DNA from: Nitrospira sp.
GTDB taxonomy: Bacteria > Nitrospirota > Nitrospiria > Nitrospirales > Nitrospiraceae
Assembly: GCA_022226935.1 (NCBI GenBank)
Contig: CP092081.1
Location: 566,707 to 630,706 of the forward strand
Length of the DNA: 64,000 bases
Direction of reading: 5' to 3'
The notes below the pieces were generated by a model that saw only the letters and a list, made by a program, of their open reading frames with translations, was not told the origin of the DNA and searched no databases. Made by a program: the position numbers and the translations under genes. This document shows, in pieces, positions 41,279-50,951 of the stretch. Position 1 is the first letter of the stretch. Every line of letters starts with the position of its first letter.

Positions 41279-42841
41279 TCATCGCACGTTGACGAAACGG
41301 CCTTGGGCCGTGGCTCGCAGCTGATTGATCTCTTCGCTCCGCGTCACCGAAAGCGGCACGGTATGGGCGAGTTCTTGGATGAGAAGATCGGTCGTCAACG
41401 GCTGTTTGTGATACAGCGCACGATACAGGCCAGCGACCACGGCCTGCTCGATTTCCGATCCACTGAATCCGTTGCTGGCGTCGACGAGCTTCGGAAGATC
41501 GAAGTGTGAGCGGTCTTGTTTGCGAAGACTCAGATGGATCGACCAGATGGCGGTACGTTCCTCCTTGTCCGGCAGGTCCACGAAAAAGATCTCGTCAAAG
41601 CGACCTTTGCGCAGCAACTCTGGCGGCAGAGCAGACAGCGTATTGGCTGTCGCCACGACGAAGACGTCGTGCTGCTTTTCTTGCAGCCAAGTGAGGAAGG
41701 CCCCGAAGAGTCGGCGGCTCAAGCCCCCATCCGTATCTCCGCTGCCGCCTCCCGCGGACATCGCCTTTTCTATTTCATCGATCCAGAGCACGATCGGGGA
41801 CAGCGACTCGGCCATCTCGATGGCCTTGCGAAAGTTCTTTTCGGATTCGCCGATGAATTTGTCGAATAACCGGCCCGCATCCAGCTTGAGCAGCGGCAGT
41901 TGCCATTCGCGCGCAATGGCTTTGGCGGCGAGCGATTTGCCGCATCCCGGCACACCCACCAGCATGATGCCGCGCGGCGGGGTCAGGTTGAGCGCCTTGG
42001 CTTCGGCCGTGAAACCCACCTTCGCCCGCTGCAGCCAGGATTTCAGATTCGCGAAGCCACCCAGTTCAAACCGGTTGTCTTCCAACGGATAATATTCCAG
42101 AAGGCCGCCGTCTCGTATCGCCTGGACTTTGCGCGTGAGAATGGTCTGCACATCATCGGCGGAAAGCACCCCGTCTTCGACGACGCATTGGGTGATGACC
42201 TGCCGTGCCTGATGCAAGGTCAGCCCTTGTAGGGCGCGGAGGATAGCGTCACAGTCTTGGTCGGACGGGCCTGTGATTGCCGGTTTGGGCTCGATCATGG
42301 AGTTGAGCAGGCTCTGCACGACGGTGGTGGATGTCGGGCGGCGAGGTGATGTTCTCGTCCTCAAGGATTGCAGGACGCTCTGAAGCATCGTCTGTAGTTC
42401 CTCTCGGTCGGGCAGCTGCAGGTCGAGCCGCACCGCAATCTGGTCGAGGTCGAGCGGTAGGATGATGGGATGCCCCGTCATGAGACAGGTCGCGCGTGAT
42501 CGGCCGAAGTGATGACTGACCTCGCGCAGTTGGCGCGCGACCGCGGCATCCTGCAAGTGCGGCGCAAGATCCTTCAGCCAGAAAATACCCTCGACCGTCA
42601 ATCCATTGAGATGTTGAAGCACCGCCAGGGGCGTGGCGGTCAGCTTGCTGAGGCCTTGCCGTTCTTCGGGCCTGGTGAGGCCCCTCGTCATCGACCATTC
42701 GAACAGCGGCATCCGTTCCTGCGCGGCCACGGATTGCAGCAGGGTCATCACCCGGTCTTCTTCGACGGTCTCGATCACAATGAGCGGGTGACAGGAGCGA
42801 ATCAGGGTGCGGAGATCGTGCACGGTCGTTGAGAGGGCCAT
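41279..42841 (-). CDS. AAA+ ATPase (Ycf46/CbbX-neighbour type)
   Basis: A 520-residue AAA+ protein. The N-terminal part (LRTLIRSCHPLIVIETVEED onward) has the form of a degenerate P-loop domain that typifies Ycf46-like proteins. The C-terminal module has Walker A GVPGCGKSLAAKAIA, Walker B IVLWIDEIEKAM, sensor 1 VVATANTLSALPPELL and the arginine-finger segment RKGRFDEIFFVDLPDKEER. Such proteins are found in cyanobacteria and plastids and are implicated in inorganic-carbon responses; that is family knowledge only. The start at 42841 is preferred over upstream in-frame ATGs. The J-domain gene lies 100 bases upstream in the same orientation. Confidence 0.85.
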   Translation of the reverse strand: MALSTTVHDLRTLIRSCHPLIVIETVEEDRVMTLLQSVAAQERMPLFEWSMTRGLTRPEERQGLSKLTATPLAVLQHLNGLTVEGIFWLKDLAPHLQDAAVARQLREVSHHFGRSRATCLMTGHPIILPLDLDQIAVRLDLQLPDREELQTMLQSVLQSLRTRTSPRRPTSTTVVQSLLNSMIEPKPAITGPSDQDCDAILRALQGLTLHQARQVITQCVVEDGVLSADDVQTILTRKVQAIRDGGLLEYYPLEDNRFELGGFANLKSWLQRAKVGFTAEAKALNLTPPRGIMLVGVPGCGKSLAAKAIAREWQLPLLKLDAGRLFDKFIGESEKNFRKAIEMAESLSPIVLWIDEIEKAMSAGGGSGDTDGGLSRRLFGAFLTWLQEKQHDVFVVATANTLSALPPELLRKGRFDEIFFVDLPDKEERTAIWSIHLSLRKQDRSHFDLPKLVDASNGFSGSEIEQAVVAGLYRALYHKQPLTTDLLIQELAHTVPLSVTRSEEINQLRATAQGRFVNVR

Positions 42842-42941
42842 AGCAGTGCCCATGCTAGCACGAGGCCCACTCCTCACCAAGCAAAGCGGCAATTGCGAAT
42901 TAAAAGGGTAAGGTTCTCAGGCGGAATGGCTTAGTCATCTG

Positions 42942-43802
42942 TCAGGCATCATTTTCCGTCAGGCATCGGCCTAGTCCTTGTTGCTCGGCGAGATGGTACG
43001 CGTAGTGGATGGCTGCCAGATTCGCGATCCGGTCCTCGGCGTCTTCGCGGCTTTCTGCATGGACAATCTGTATCGCAAATCGCGCCGTGATGGAATCGAG
43101 AAAGTCTATCAAGCCATTGCGATGATATTGCCCGAGTCGTCCTGCGCCGCGATGGGAATGGAGGGCGCCTTCGATCACAAGAAAACGATGGGGAATGGCG
43201 CAGAGCCGCTCGAGTTCGCGGAGGAAGCGCGGGCGATTGTCGGAAGGATTTGAAACAATGGTATTGAATTCTTCCGCGCGCCGCCGCTCGACACGGAAAA
43301 TATCCGGCGCTTCCGCGATGGCGTAGTCGCCGGCCGGCAGGGCCTGTGTCCGTGTTCCGGCGATCCGAATGAGACCTTTGAATTCATAGGGCTGGGTTTC
43401 GTGCACATCAACCAGCAGATGGATGGCGGGGACCATGATTTTCGGATGACCGAACCGGGTGACGTTCAACATGGTTTGTGGGCCGCGCAACTCCTGGCGC
43501 GGGCGTGCGGCCGGTTGTGGCTGAGCCGCCGGAGAAGGCCGCGGTGGAGGGGGTGGGGCAGAGGGATGGTGTCTTCCCCTATCGTAGCGGGCGCGGGCAG
43601 CCGGGTCACTGAGTGTTTGATAAGCCTGATTGATCAGTTGGGTGCGAACCTCGGCTTTCCGGTGCAGTGCGGGCGAATGCACGAAGCGATCGGGATGCCA
43701 GACCTGCATCTGTTCATGCCAGGCGCGTCTGATGTCCGCTTCCGTCGCGTCAGAAGACAGTTCGAGGATGACGTAATAGTCGGTGGTGCGGTGGTGTGGC
43801 AT
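42942..43802 (-). CDS. J-domain protein with extra C-terminal region
   Basis: A 286-residue protein with a clear N-terminal J domain (DYYVILELSSDATEADIRRA, HPD in QVWHPDRF, then LINQAYQTLSDPAARARYDR), so it should stimulate a DnaK ATPase. A Pro/Gln-rich linker follows, then about 170 residues I do not recognise, including a strand-rich part (IMVPAIHLLVDVHETQPYEF) and a helical part (ESREDAEDRIANLAAIHYAY). It is not a full DnaJ: no G/F region or zinc fingers. The ATPase gene downstream on the same strand suggests a small chaperone-like pair. Confidence 0.85.
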   Translation of the reverse strand: MPHHRTTDYYVILELSSDATEADIRRAWHEQMQVWHPDRFVHSPALHRKAEVRTQLINQAYQTLSDPAARARYDRGRHHPSAPPPPPRPSPAAQPQPAARPRQELRGPQTMLNVTRFGHPKIMVPAIHLLVDVHETQPYEFKGLIRIAGTRTQALPAGDYAIAEAPDIFRVERRRAEEFNTIVSNPSDNRPRFLRELERLCAIPHRFLVIEGALHSHRGAGRLGQYHRNGLIDFLDSITARFAIQIVHAESREDAEDRIANLAAIHYAYHLAEQQGLGRCLTENDA

Positions 43803-44076
43803 CGATTTCCTGGATGTGATCGAAGTGTAGCGGAGTGCGACGGGTCACGGCTAGTAGCTGTTGATACAGGCCACCAGCGGCGTTCTCGCGGCGCGCAGAA
43901 GCTCTACGTACCATGTCGGGTACGCTCGCTTTTGCGCTGGCTGCGGCTTTGCTGGACAGCCTGCGCACGGTGCCGGGCGTCGCGTGGCGATCTGCCATTG
44001 TGCGAGCCCTCGAGGCGGTGTATCGTAGACAGGAAGAGGCTCGTGGTCTCATCTCATCCCAGCGGAGGCGATGCGC

Positions 44077-45096
44077 ATGATCTTGGTGACGGGAGGCGCC
44101 GGCTATATCGGTTCGCATACTTGTGTGGAACTGCTCAATGCCGGCTCGGCAGTGACCGTGTTCGACAACTTTTCCAATAGCCATCCTGAAGCCCTGGCGC
44201 GTGTGCAACGCATCACGGGAAAATCCCTTCGTCTGATTCGTGGCGACATTCGGGATCGGGCGGCGCTGGCCGCGGCGCTGCGGGAGAGCGGCGCCACGGC
44301 GGTGATCCACTTTGCGGGGTTGAAAGCCGTGGGGGAGTCGGTCGAGAAGCCGCTTTCTTACTACGATAATAATGTGGTGGGGTCTCTGCGTCTCCTGGAA
44401 GCGATGGGGGAATGTGGCGTCAGCATACTGGTCTTCAGTTCCTCCGCGACCGTCTATGGAGACCCGCAACGCCTGCCCTTGACCGAGGACCACCCCCTCT
44501 CCGCAACCAATCCCTATGGGCGAACGAAACTGATGGTCGAGGAGATGTTGCGCGATCTGCAGCGGAGCAATCACTCCTGGCGGATCGGCATCCTGCGGTA
44601 TTTCAATCCGGTCGGGGCGCATGCCAGCGGCCTGATCGGAGAGGATCCTCAGGGCATGCCGAACAATCTCCTTCCCTTTGTGGCGCAGGTGGCCGTCGGC
44701 CGGCGTGAACATCTGAATGTGTGGGGTAACGATTATTCCACTCTGGACGGCACCGGCGTGCGCGATTACATTCATGTGGTGGATTTGGCGCTCGGGCATC
44801 TCAAAGCGTTGGAGGCGTTGGCTGGATTGGACCGCCCGAAGGAATGTATGACGGTCAATCTCGGCACCGGGAACGGGTACAGCGTGCTGGAGATCGTTCG
44901 GGCTTTTGAAAAAGCCAGTGGGAAGGCGGTTCCCTACAAGGTTGCGCAGCGGCGTCCCGGCGATGTCGCCTCTTGTTATGCCGATCCGGGGTATGCCCTC
45001 AAAGCGTTGGGGTGGCGGGCCGCCAGAGGACTGGACGATATGTGTGCCGATGCCTGGCGCTGGCAAGAAAACAATCCCAACGGGTATGCGGGCTGA
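44077..45096 (+). CDS. galE: UDP-glucose 4-epimerase GalE
   Basis: Interconverts UDP-glucose and UDP-galactose with bound NAD+. [15 protein letters not shown] is the NAD-binding loop; [13 protein letters not shown] gives the catalytic Ser/Thr region and [14 protein letters not shown] the Tyr-x3-Lys pair. [20 protein letters not shown] and the [15 protein letters not shown] block are diagnostic of GalE. The ATG at 44077 is chosen because GGAGG at 44064-44068 is eight bases away; an ATG two codons upstream is too close. It provides UDP-galactose for envelope polysaccharide. It is followed by an exported protein after 12 bases. Confidence 0.95.
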   Translation: MILVTGGAGYIGSHTCVELLNAGSAVTVFDNFSNSHPEALARVQRITGKSLRLIRGDIRDRAALAAALRESGATAVIHFAGLKAVGESVEKPLSYYDNNVVGSLRLLEAMGECGVSILVFSSSATVYGDPQRLPLTEDHPLSATNPYGRTKLMVEEMLRDLQRSNHSWRIGILRYFNPVGAHASGLIGEDPQGMPNNLLPFVAQVAVGRREHLNVWGNDYSTLDGTGVRDYIHVVDLALGHLKALEALAGLDRPKECMTVNLGTGNGYSVLEIVRAFEKASGKAVPYKVAQRRPGDVASCYADPGYALKALGWRAARGLDDMCADAWRWQENNPNGYAG

Positions 45097-45108
45097 GGCT
45101 GATCGCGG

Positions 45109-46326
45109 ATGATGAACCGGCTCACAACATCTCGGATGCAGGCTGGCCTGGTTATCCGCGCGTGCCGGCCTGTCGTCTGGACGTTTTGCGCAGGCGCGCT
45201 TCTGTGCGCGCTCCTATTTGTACCGGACACGCGGGCGAATCACCGGGATCACCAACCCCATGCAGACACCGAGGGGCCTACTGTTCTCGGCAAGGGTCGA
45301 GAAATCCCCGGTGCGCCCTTTCACGTCTTTCTGGGCACAGGCACAGCAGCCGGTGACAGTGGACTGAATGCCGCGGATCTCGATGCGGCTGTGCAAACGG
45401 TGATCGACACCTTCACCCTCATGCTGCAGCATCGCACCGACTATCCGCGTTTCGACGAGAGCCTCGCGAAACAGGCGCTCAAGCAGGTCGTGATCGAACC
45501 GGTTGTAGTCAATGATGAGGGGAAAGCCTTTCCGTTTTTGGTCGCCCGCACGAAAGAACCGGGTCGTGTCACGCTTCTCATCAGCGCCTCTTCCTTGAAA
45601 GACAAGGGGTACCTGAATCATCCGGACACCCTGCTGCCTGTGCTGGTCAGAGAGTTTCAGTGGGTGGTGAGCAAGGCCGATACGGCACCGAAGGCGAAGG
45701 CGGTTGCCGTGGAACGAAATCTACAGAAGGCTCCCATCCTTATGGACGACGAGATTGCGGGCCTGCCTGCGGAGGAACGTGCGCGATCGCTGCAGCACCT
45801 CTTCGACACCTATCTGCGAACAGTAGATGATCAGAGGAGCCTCGATGGGCAACCATGGTATGAAGCCGGCAAGCCTACGCCGATACCGCCGACTCACGCG
45901 GATTTGAGCACGAAGCTGTACGACATCCGCATCCGCGAAGCGCTGCAGAAAATCGTGCGAGAACCGTATTTCCGTGAGCAGACACCGAAGGCCGTTCGCA
46001 GTCTCCTGAATGGAACGGTTTGGAATGTCGCCTATGTGAAAATCGATCAACGGGATTGGGCCACCCGCACGAGGGTCCTGTCTGAGGAAAAGACTGTGGT
46101 GGTGGGGGTAAGAGGGCAGCGCATTCAACCGGCGGCGGTTCTGGTCAACGTGCATCGCCTCGCCGCCGTGGATGATCCTTTTTATCGGGATACGCAGGGC
46201 CTGCCGATGGGGGCATTGTCAGCGGATCAACTGGCGCGGGTCATCGCCTTGGAGATCCATCACAATATCCAGGAAAAATCCCTGAGCGGTCACACGGCCC
46301 AGGATGCTCTTACGGCGCCCCGGTAA
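45109..46326 (+). CDS. Exported protein of unknown function
   Basis: A 405-residue protein with an N-terminal membrane/signal segment (VVWTFCAGALLCALLFVPDT) and a His/Asp-rich stretch after it (RANHRDHQPHADTEG). The remainder is globular: AADLDAAVQTVIDTFTLMLQ, LISASSLKDKGYLNHPDTLL, a helix-rich centre and RVIALEIHHNIQEKS near the end. The EIHH motif recalls a metal-site helix, but no HExxH is seen and I do not claim an enzyme. It overlaps no neighbour, lies 12 bases after galE and may be co-transcribed with it; its stop is 15 bases from the convergent gene at 46342. Confidence 0.65.
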   Translation: MMNRLTTSRMQAGLVIRACRPVVWTFCAGALLCALLFVPDTRANHRDHQPHADTEGPTVLGKGREIPGAPFHVFLGTGTAAGDSGLNAADLDAAVQTVIDTFTLMLQHRTDYPRFDESLAKQALKQVVIEPVVVNDEGKAFPFLVARTKEPGRVTLLISASSLKDKGYLNHPDTLLPVLVREFQWVVSKADTAPKAKAVAVERNLQKAPILMDDEIAGLPAEERARSLQHLFDTYLRTVDDQRSLDGQPWYEAGKPTPIPPTHADLSTKLYDIRIREALQKIVREPYFREQTPKAVRSLLNGTVWNVAYVKIDQRDWATRTRVLSEEKTVVVGVRGQRIQPAAVLVNVHRLAAVDDPFYRDTQGLPMGALSADQLARVIALEIHHNIQEKSLSGHTAQDALTAPR

Positions 46327-46341
46327 GGGGGCAGTGCGCAC

Positions 46342-47010
46342 TTACGGGACAAGGGTTCTCGCCTCGTTCTTTCGTTCGTATCGTACAGGCTCCACGAAAA
46401 ACAGCGGCTCGGCGGCGTTCGGCTGGTGAGCCGTCATCCGGGGCGATGGTCCCGGATGTAAGCGCACGGTGGTCATCAGCTGCTGAAAGAGCGCTGCATC
46501 GGCATCGGTGTATTGAACTTTCGACACATGGATGTTGGCATAGACATTCGCTTGGGCCATGCAGGCGTATAGGCTTTTTTGATCGAGACGAACGCCCTGG
46601 AAGCGGGGGATCGTATATTCGAGTGTTGGCACATCGCGCGTGGTCGAGAGGGAGACGTCTGTTCCACGGCTGACTGCCGGGCCCTTCTTCAGTTGCCGCA
46701 GGTAGCTGATGCATCCGCCGGTCGAAGCCTGTCCGGCCACCTGCTCTAAGACGATGGCGACGTTGATGCCCGTCGCTGGGTGTGAGGCCATGAGGTAGCG
46801 GCGCCCGTTCGATTTGAGTTGGTCCCGTTCGATCGTGAATCCGGCGAGGTCGATGGAGAGTCCCACGTGACTGTTCGGCTGGGACACGGTTGTCCGAGCA
46901 CTGCCTTCGAGGGCCATCGCCGGCAGCTCTCCGGTCAAGAACGGCGACAAAATCACGCTCGTCAGCGCGAGCAGGGTCGACCGGACGGTGCCGGTTCGTG
47001 ATGCATCCAT
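46342..47010 (-). CDS. Exported protein of unknown function
   Basis: A 222-residue protein starting at the ATG at 47010, which has AGGAG six bases upstream; a GTG at 47028 is also in frame. A signal segment (LLALTSVILSPFLTGELPA) precedes a mature domain with beta character: HVGLSIDLAGFTIERDQLK, GINVAIVLEQVAG, PTLEYTIPRFQGVRLDQKSL and a Cys pair (GGCISYL, YACMAQ) that may form a disulfide. The C-terminal FFVEPVRYERKNEA is basic. No family is recognised. It is convergent with the preceding exported protein gene. Confidence 0.62.
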   Translation of the reverse strand: MDASRTGTVRSTLLALTSVILSPFLTGELPAMALEGSARTTVSQPNSHVGLSIDLAGFTIERDQLKSNGRRYLMASHPATGINVAIVLEQVAGQASTGGCISYLRQLKKGPAVSRGTDVSLSTTRDVPTLEYTIPRFQGVRLDQKSLYACMAQANVYANIHVSKVQYTDADAALFQQLMTTVRLHPGPSPRMTAHQPNAAEPLFFVEPVRYERKNEARTLVP

Positions 47011-47430
47011 GGGTGCTCCTCTCTTCACACGTGCCTGTTCGTGATGTCAGTGTATGGTGAACCGGAACGGATCCCAAGCGATTTGCTCATTTCGGCTGTC
47101 TCACAGCGCCATGAGATGAGAGGAAACTTCTCCACCTTCCCTCGTTTTGCCGGTCAAAAACGGCCATTCTTGTAGTTGGATTCCATTGCATTGTCCTACG
47201 TTGATCTACGCGCCAGCAAAATCAGTGCGTTATCTGCTTTTCTCGGTCGTGATTTCTTGACGTGATCCATGGCCCGGTGTATTTTGCCCGCCTGATTTTT
47301 ATTCTACGTATTCCTGCGTTGCCGTTGAAGAAAAGACATGCAGGTCTTGGAATAGGAGAGGAGGTTGTGGGGCCAACGCCGGCCGCCGTGTAGCAGGGCT
47401 GACAGAACCGTTGTGGGGGGAGAGAAGAAC
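47011..47430. other. Intergenic region upstream of the GH20-like gene
   Basis: About 400 bases without a credible gene. The first two thirds are AT-richer than their surroundings, which suits the divergent promoters of the flanking genes. I see no clear operator, repeat or RNA gene. The last 30 bases hold the GGGGGGAGAG ribosome site of the next gene. Confidence 0.45.
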
Positions 47431-48483
47431 ATGGGCCGTGTGAGGATGCTGTTGTGTGTGATGGTGGCCATGTGCGGTTCGTGGGGAGTCGGTGCGTCGG
47501 CAGAGCCGTCGTCGGCGTCCGCGAAAGAACCCATGCGAATCATGCATTTTGTCCTGGCGGGGACTGTGCCGTTGGAGCGCGCGCGCGGGTTTGTGAATGA
47601 GGCTCAGGCTGCCGGGTTTACGGCGATTCAGGTGCTGCTGGCGGACGGCGTGCAATTCCAACATGCGCCATGGACACCGGTGAAGACCGCCTGGACGAAA
47701 TCGGAGTTCATGTCCTGGGTCGCCTATGCGCGCGCCCATGGCTTAGAAATTATTCCAGAGATCAAGCTGCTCACCCATCAGGAAAAATTCTTTCAGCGGC
47801 ACTATCCGACCTTGATGTTCAATGCCGTCTCCTATGATCCCCGCAAGGACGCGACCTACGCAGTGGTGCTCCCGTTCCTGGAGGAACTCATCCAAGCACT
47901 GCATCCGCGCGCCATGCATATCGGGCATGATGAAGCCTTGGGATGGACCGTCGGGCAAGTATCGAAATGGCTCAAGCTGGGCGAAGTCATGATTCCGGCG
48001 GATCTCTTTCTGCGGGATGTGCTTCGGCTTCATGAGTACCTGAGCCGGAAAGGGGTCGAGACCTGGATGTGGGCCGACATGCTCTTGAACCCGGCGGAAT
48101 TTCCCGGGGCTCCCACGAAATATCTCCATGGCATCGCGGCCGGCTATGGAAAACCGCTTCGTGATCAGCTTCCGCGAGACATTGTGATGTGTGACTGGCA
48201 CTACGACGAGCAAGGGGATTTTCCCGCCATGGCCGCTATGCAGGACGAAGGGATGCGCGTGATCGGCGCCGCTTGGAAGCGGGAGTCCACGACGCGCAAT
48301 CTCAGCCGGTATGTCTTGTCTCACCACGCCTATGGCTTGATGGCGACGACCTGGTTTCACGTGCAGCGAAATGATACCGATCTGGTCAACTGGATTATCC
48401 AGACGTCCGGAGCGCTGTTCCGCAATCCCGATGTGGCGGTGCCGCCCATGCCGGCGCCGGTGGGTACGCCGCAAGAGAAGTAG
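47431..48483 (+). CDS. Exported GH20-like (beta-hexosaminidase-type) TIM-barrel protein
   Basis: A 350-residue protein from the ATG at 47431 (GGGAGAG ten bases upstream), with a signal peptide (MLLCVMVAMCGSWGVGASA). The barrel opens MRIMHFVLAGTVPLERARGF, continues with ARAHGLEIIPEIKLLTHQEK, and carries HPRAMHIGHDEALGWT. The last matches the H-x-GG-DE catalytic motif of family 20 glycosidases, with the Asp-Glu pair intact but the second Gly replaced by His. No carbohydrate-binding or N-terminal GH20b domain is present, so it is a minimal barrel. It might cleave or bind N-acetylhexosamine glycans, or be a non-hydrolytic relative. Confidence 0.72.
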   Translation: MGRVRMLLCVMVAMCGSWGVGASAEPSSASAKEPMRIMHFVLAGTVPLERARGFVNEAQAAGFTAIQVLLADGVQFQHAPWTPVKTAWTKSEFMSWVAYARAHGLEIIPEIKLLTHQEKFFQRHYPTLMFNAVSYDPRKDATYAVVLPFLEELIQALHPRAMHIGHDEALGWTVGQVSKWLKLGEVMIPADLFLRDVLRLHEYLSRKGVETWMWADMLLNPAEFPGAPTKYLHGIAAGYGKPLRDQLPRDIVMCDWHYDEQGDFPAMAAMQDEGMRVIGAAWKRESTTRNLSRYVLSHHAYGLMATTWFHVQRNDTDLVNWIIQTSGALFRNPDVAVPPMPAPVGTPQEK

Positions 48484-48712
48484 GTGACCGATTCCGGCAT
48501 CCTCCGTAAACGTCCGCCCTCATCTCCGTAGACGCCATTGAACGTTCATGCTTGACGGTGCGGCCCGACTATTTCCTTGGAGGCCAAGGGGGAGTGGACC
48601 GCGCCGGCCTTGAACACGTAGAATGCGCCTCCGCGGTTCGTTTCTCCTCTTCAGCCGTAGAGCGCGGGAACGGCGGACCGGATCACCAGGGTATGACCAG
48701 GAAGGGACCGTC

Positions 48713-49804
48713 ATGAGTGTGAAATGTGGAATCGTCGGACTGCCGAATGTGGGCAAGTCCACTCTCTTTAATGCCCTGACCAAATCGGGGATTGCGGCGG
48801 AGAATTATCCGTTCTGCACGATCGAACCGAATATCGGCATTGTCGAAGTGCCGGATGCCCGCATGCAGGCATTGGCCGATATCGTCAAACCGCAGCGGAT
48901 GCAATATGCCACGACCGAATTTGTGGACATCGCCGGGCTGGTGGCGGGAGCCTCAAAGGGAGAAGGGTTGGGGAACCAGTTCCTCGCCAACATTCGTGAA
49001 ACCGATGGGATCGTGAACGTGGTGCGCTGTTTCGAAGACGACAACGTCGTGCATGTGGCCGGCAAGGTCGATCCGATTTCGGATATTGCCACCATCGTGA
49101 CGGAGCTTGCGTTGGCCGACCTCACGACCGTCGAAAAAGCGCAGGAACGGAATGTGAAACTCATTCGCTCGGGTGATAAAGATGCCGCGAAGCTGGGTGA
49201 CCTGCTCGTACAGGTGGCGGCTTGTCTGAACGAGGGCAAGCCGGCTCGGACGATGAAGCTCGATCCGGCGCAGCGCGCATTGCTAAAACCGCTGTGCCTG
49301 CTGACGATGAAGCCGGTGATGTATGTGGCCAATGTGTCGGAGAAGGGCTTCACCGACAATCCGTTGCTGACGCGTGTGGAAGACTACGCCGCCCGAGAAG
49401 GGGCGCCGGTCGTGGCCATTTGCGCGGCGCTGGAATCTGAGATCGCCGTGCTGTCGGACGAGGAAAAACAGGAATTCCTGGCCGATATCGGGATGAAAGA
49501 GCCGGGGCTGAATCGCCTCATCCGCGCGGCCTATCAACTGCTCGGCCTTCAAACGTATTTTACGGCCGGCGTCAAAGAAGTTCGCGCCTGGACCATTCAT
49601 ATCGGCGACACCGCGCCGCAGGCCGCCGGGGTCATTCACGGTGACTTTGAAAAGGGGTTCATCCGGGCGGAAGTGATCGGGTATGATGACTACATCGCCT
49701 GCAAGGGGGAAGCGGGTGCAAAAGAAAAGGGCAAGATGCGGTTGGAAGGGAAGGAGTATGTCGTGCGGGACGGCGACGTGATGCATTTCCGTTTCAACGT
49801 CTAG
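48713..49804 (+). CDS. ychF: Redox-regulated ATPase YchF (Obg family)
   Basis: A universally conserved P-loop NTPase that prefers ATP and associates with ribosomes. [20 protein letters not shown] gives the G1 loop; [19 protein letters not shown] the G3 region; [14 protein letters not shown] replaces the usual NKxD by NxxE, the reason for ATP preference. [20 protein letters not shown] and the C-terminal [15 protein letters not shown] form the TGS domain. The start at 48713 is fixed by the conserved N-terminus. Length of 363 residues is standard. Confidence 0.96.
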   Translation: MSVKCGIVGLPNVGKSTLFNALTKSGIAAENYPFCTIEPNIGIVEVPDARMQALADIVKPQRMQYATTEFVDIAGLVAGASKGEGLGNQFLANIRETDGIVNVVRCFEDDNVVHVAGKVDPISDIATIVTELALADLTTVEKAQERNVKLIRSGDKDAAKLGDLLVQVAACLNEGKPARTMKLDPAQRALLKPLCLLTMKPVMYVANVSEKGFTDNPLLTRVEDYAAREGAPVVAICAALESEIAVLSDEEKQEFLADIGMKEPGLNRLIRAAYQLLGLQTYFTAGVKEVRAWTIHIGDTAPQAAGVIHGDFEKGFIRAEVIGYDDYIACKGEAGAKEKGKMRLEGKEYVVRDGDVMHFRFNV

Positions 49805-49858
49805 TCCGGTGCGAAGGCTAGGTTATGAGGCAAAGAGTGTTTGCCTGATTGGAGATCG

Positions 49859-50317
49859 ATGATGAACGAACAAGACACGCAGCGCGCCGTGGGAATTCTC
49901 AATCGGATCATGGAGCTTGAACTCGCCGGCGTCGTGCGGTACACGCATTATGCGCTCATGATTTACGGGTATAACCGGATTCCGATCGTGTCGTGGCTGA
50001 AGGGCAATGCGGATGAGAGTTTGGCACATGCGCACAAAGCCGGCGAACTGGTTACGCTACTGGGCGGGCATCCGTCGCTGAAAATCGGAACCCTGCTCGA
50101 AACGGAAAAACACGATATCGGGGATATTTTGCGAGAAAGCCTGGAGCATGAAAAAGCCGCCGTCGCCTCTTACTACGAACTGCTGAAGCTGGCTGAAGGC
50201 AAGTCCGTCCTGTTGGAAGAGTATGCCCGGGAAATGATCGTGGGTGAAGAACTCCATCTCGATGAAGTGAATAAGATGCTGCGCAAATCGGGCGATGTGC
50301 AGGCCTTTCGTTCCTGA
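49859..50317 (+). CDS. Bacterioferritin-like diiron protein
   Basis: A 152-residue four-helix-bundle protein of the ferritin superfamily that stores or oxidises iron. Carboxylate/His ligand clusters are visible: MELELAGVVRYTHYAL on helix A, ADESLAHAHKAGEL on helix B, RESLEHEKAAVASYYEL on helix C and VGEELHLDEVNKML on helix D. It is close to the bacterioferritin group, but a haem-binding Met is not evident in helix B. Two adjacent ATGs (49859, 49862) are possible starts. A likely terminator follows. Confidence 0.85.
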   Translation: MMNEQDTQRAVGILNRIMELELAGVVRYTHYALMIYGYNRIPIVSWLKGNADESLAHAHKAGELVTLLGGHPSLKIGTLLETEKHDIGDILRESLEHEKAAVASYYELLKLAEGKSVLLEEYAREMIVGEELHLDEVNKMLRKSGDVQAFRS

Positions 50318-50330
50318 CCGTTGAACGGCT

Positions 50331-50374
50331 GAAGGGAAAGGTCTCGCCGATGGTTGCAAGGGGCCTTTTCCTTC
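50331..50374 (+). terminator. Hairpin after the bacterioferritin-like gene
   Basis: GAAGGGAAAGG at 50331-50341 pairs with CCTTTTCCTTC at 50364-50374 over 11 positions including one G-U pair. The 3' arm is pyrimidine-rich, as in an intrinsic terminator. It begins 14 bases after the stop codon. Confidence 0.45.
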
Positions 50375-50416
50375 CGCTCATCCTGCGTCCGCCGTCTCAT
50401 CAGCTTCTTGCCCATC

Positions 50417-50881
50417 ATGTTTGATGTCATTCTGTACCAACCGGAAATTCCTCCCAACACCGGCAACATCATCAGGCTGTGCGCCAATACCGGCGTGAGG
50501 CTGCATCTCGTCAAGCCGCTGGGATTTACACTGGAAGACAAACAGCTGCTGCGGGCGGGGCTCGACTACCACGAATTCGCCACGATCACGATCCATGAGA
50601 CCTGGGAGACCTGTCTCGAACGCTTCGCTGGCCGGAGACTGTTCGCCGTCTCGACCAAAGGCAAGCAACGGTACGATCTGGTTCGTTACGCGGAGGGTGA
50701 TGTGTTTGTATTCGGGCCGGAAAGTCGCGGACTGCCGGCGGACATTCTTGGAAGCGTCTCCGATCAACAACGCATCCGCGTGCCGATGGTGCCGGGCAGC
50801 CGCAGCCTCAACCTCTCCAATTCGGTGGCGGTGGTGCTCTATGAGGCCTGGCGACAGGCGGAGTTCGGACAGTGCCAGTGA
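50417..50881 (+). CDS. trmL: tRNA (cytidine(34)-2'-O)-methyltransferase TrmL
   Basis: A SPOUT methyltransferase that 2'-O-methylates the wobble base of tRNA-Leu. The 154-residue minimal SPOUT domain shows [20 protein letters not shown], the [15 protein letters not shown] block, [17 protein letters not shown] and the knot residues [20 protein letters not shown]. The ATG at 50417 matches the conserved N-terminus; the upstream in-frame extension is not conserved in form. It is convergent with kup, with about 70 bases between stops. Confidence 0.94.
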   Translation: MFDVILYQPEIPPNTGNIIRLCANTGVRLHLVKPLGFTLEDKQLLRAGLDYHEFATITIHETWETCLERFAGRRLFAVSTKGKQRYDLVRYAEGDVFVFGPESRGLPADILGSVSDQQRIRVPMVPGSRSLNLSNSVAVVLYEAWRQAEFGQCQ

Positions 50882-50951
50882 TGTTTCTCGAATGTGCTTC
50901 TTGCCGACCGTCAGGCGGATGGATCGTTTCAGGACAAAGTTCGCCCCAGAG

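Noticed and set aside
43750..45066. A 438-codon - strand frame opposite galE
   Set aside because: galE is complete with all motifs; the antisense frame has no family features.
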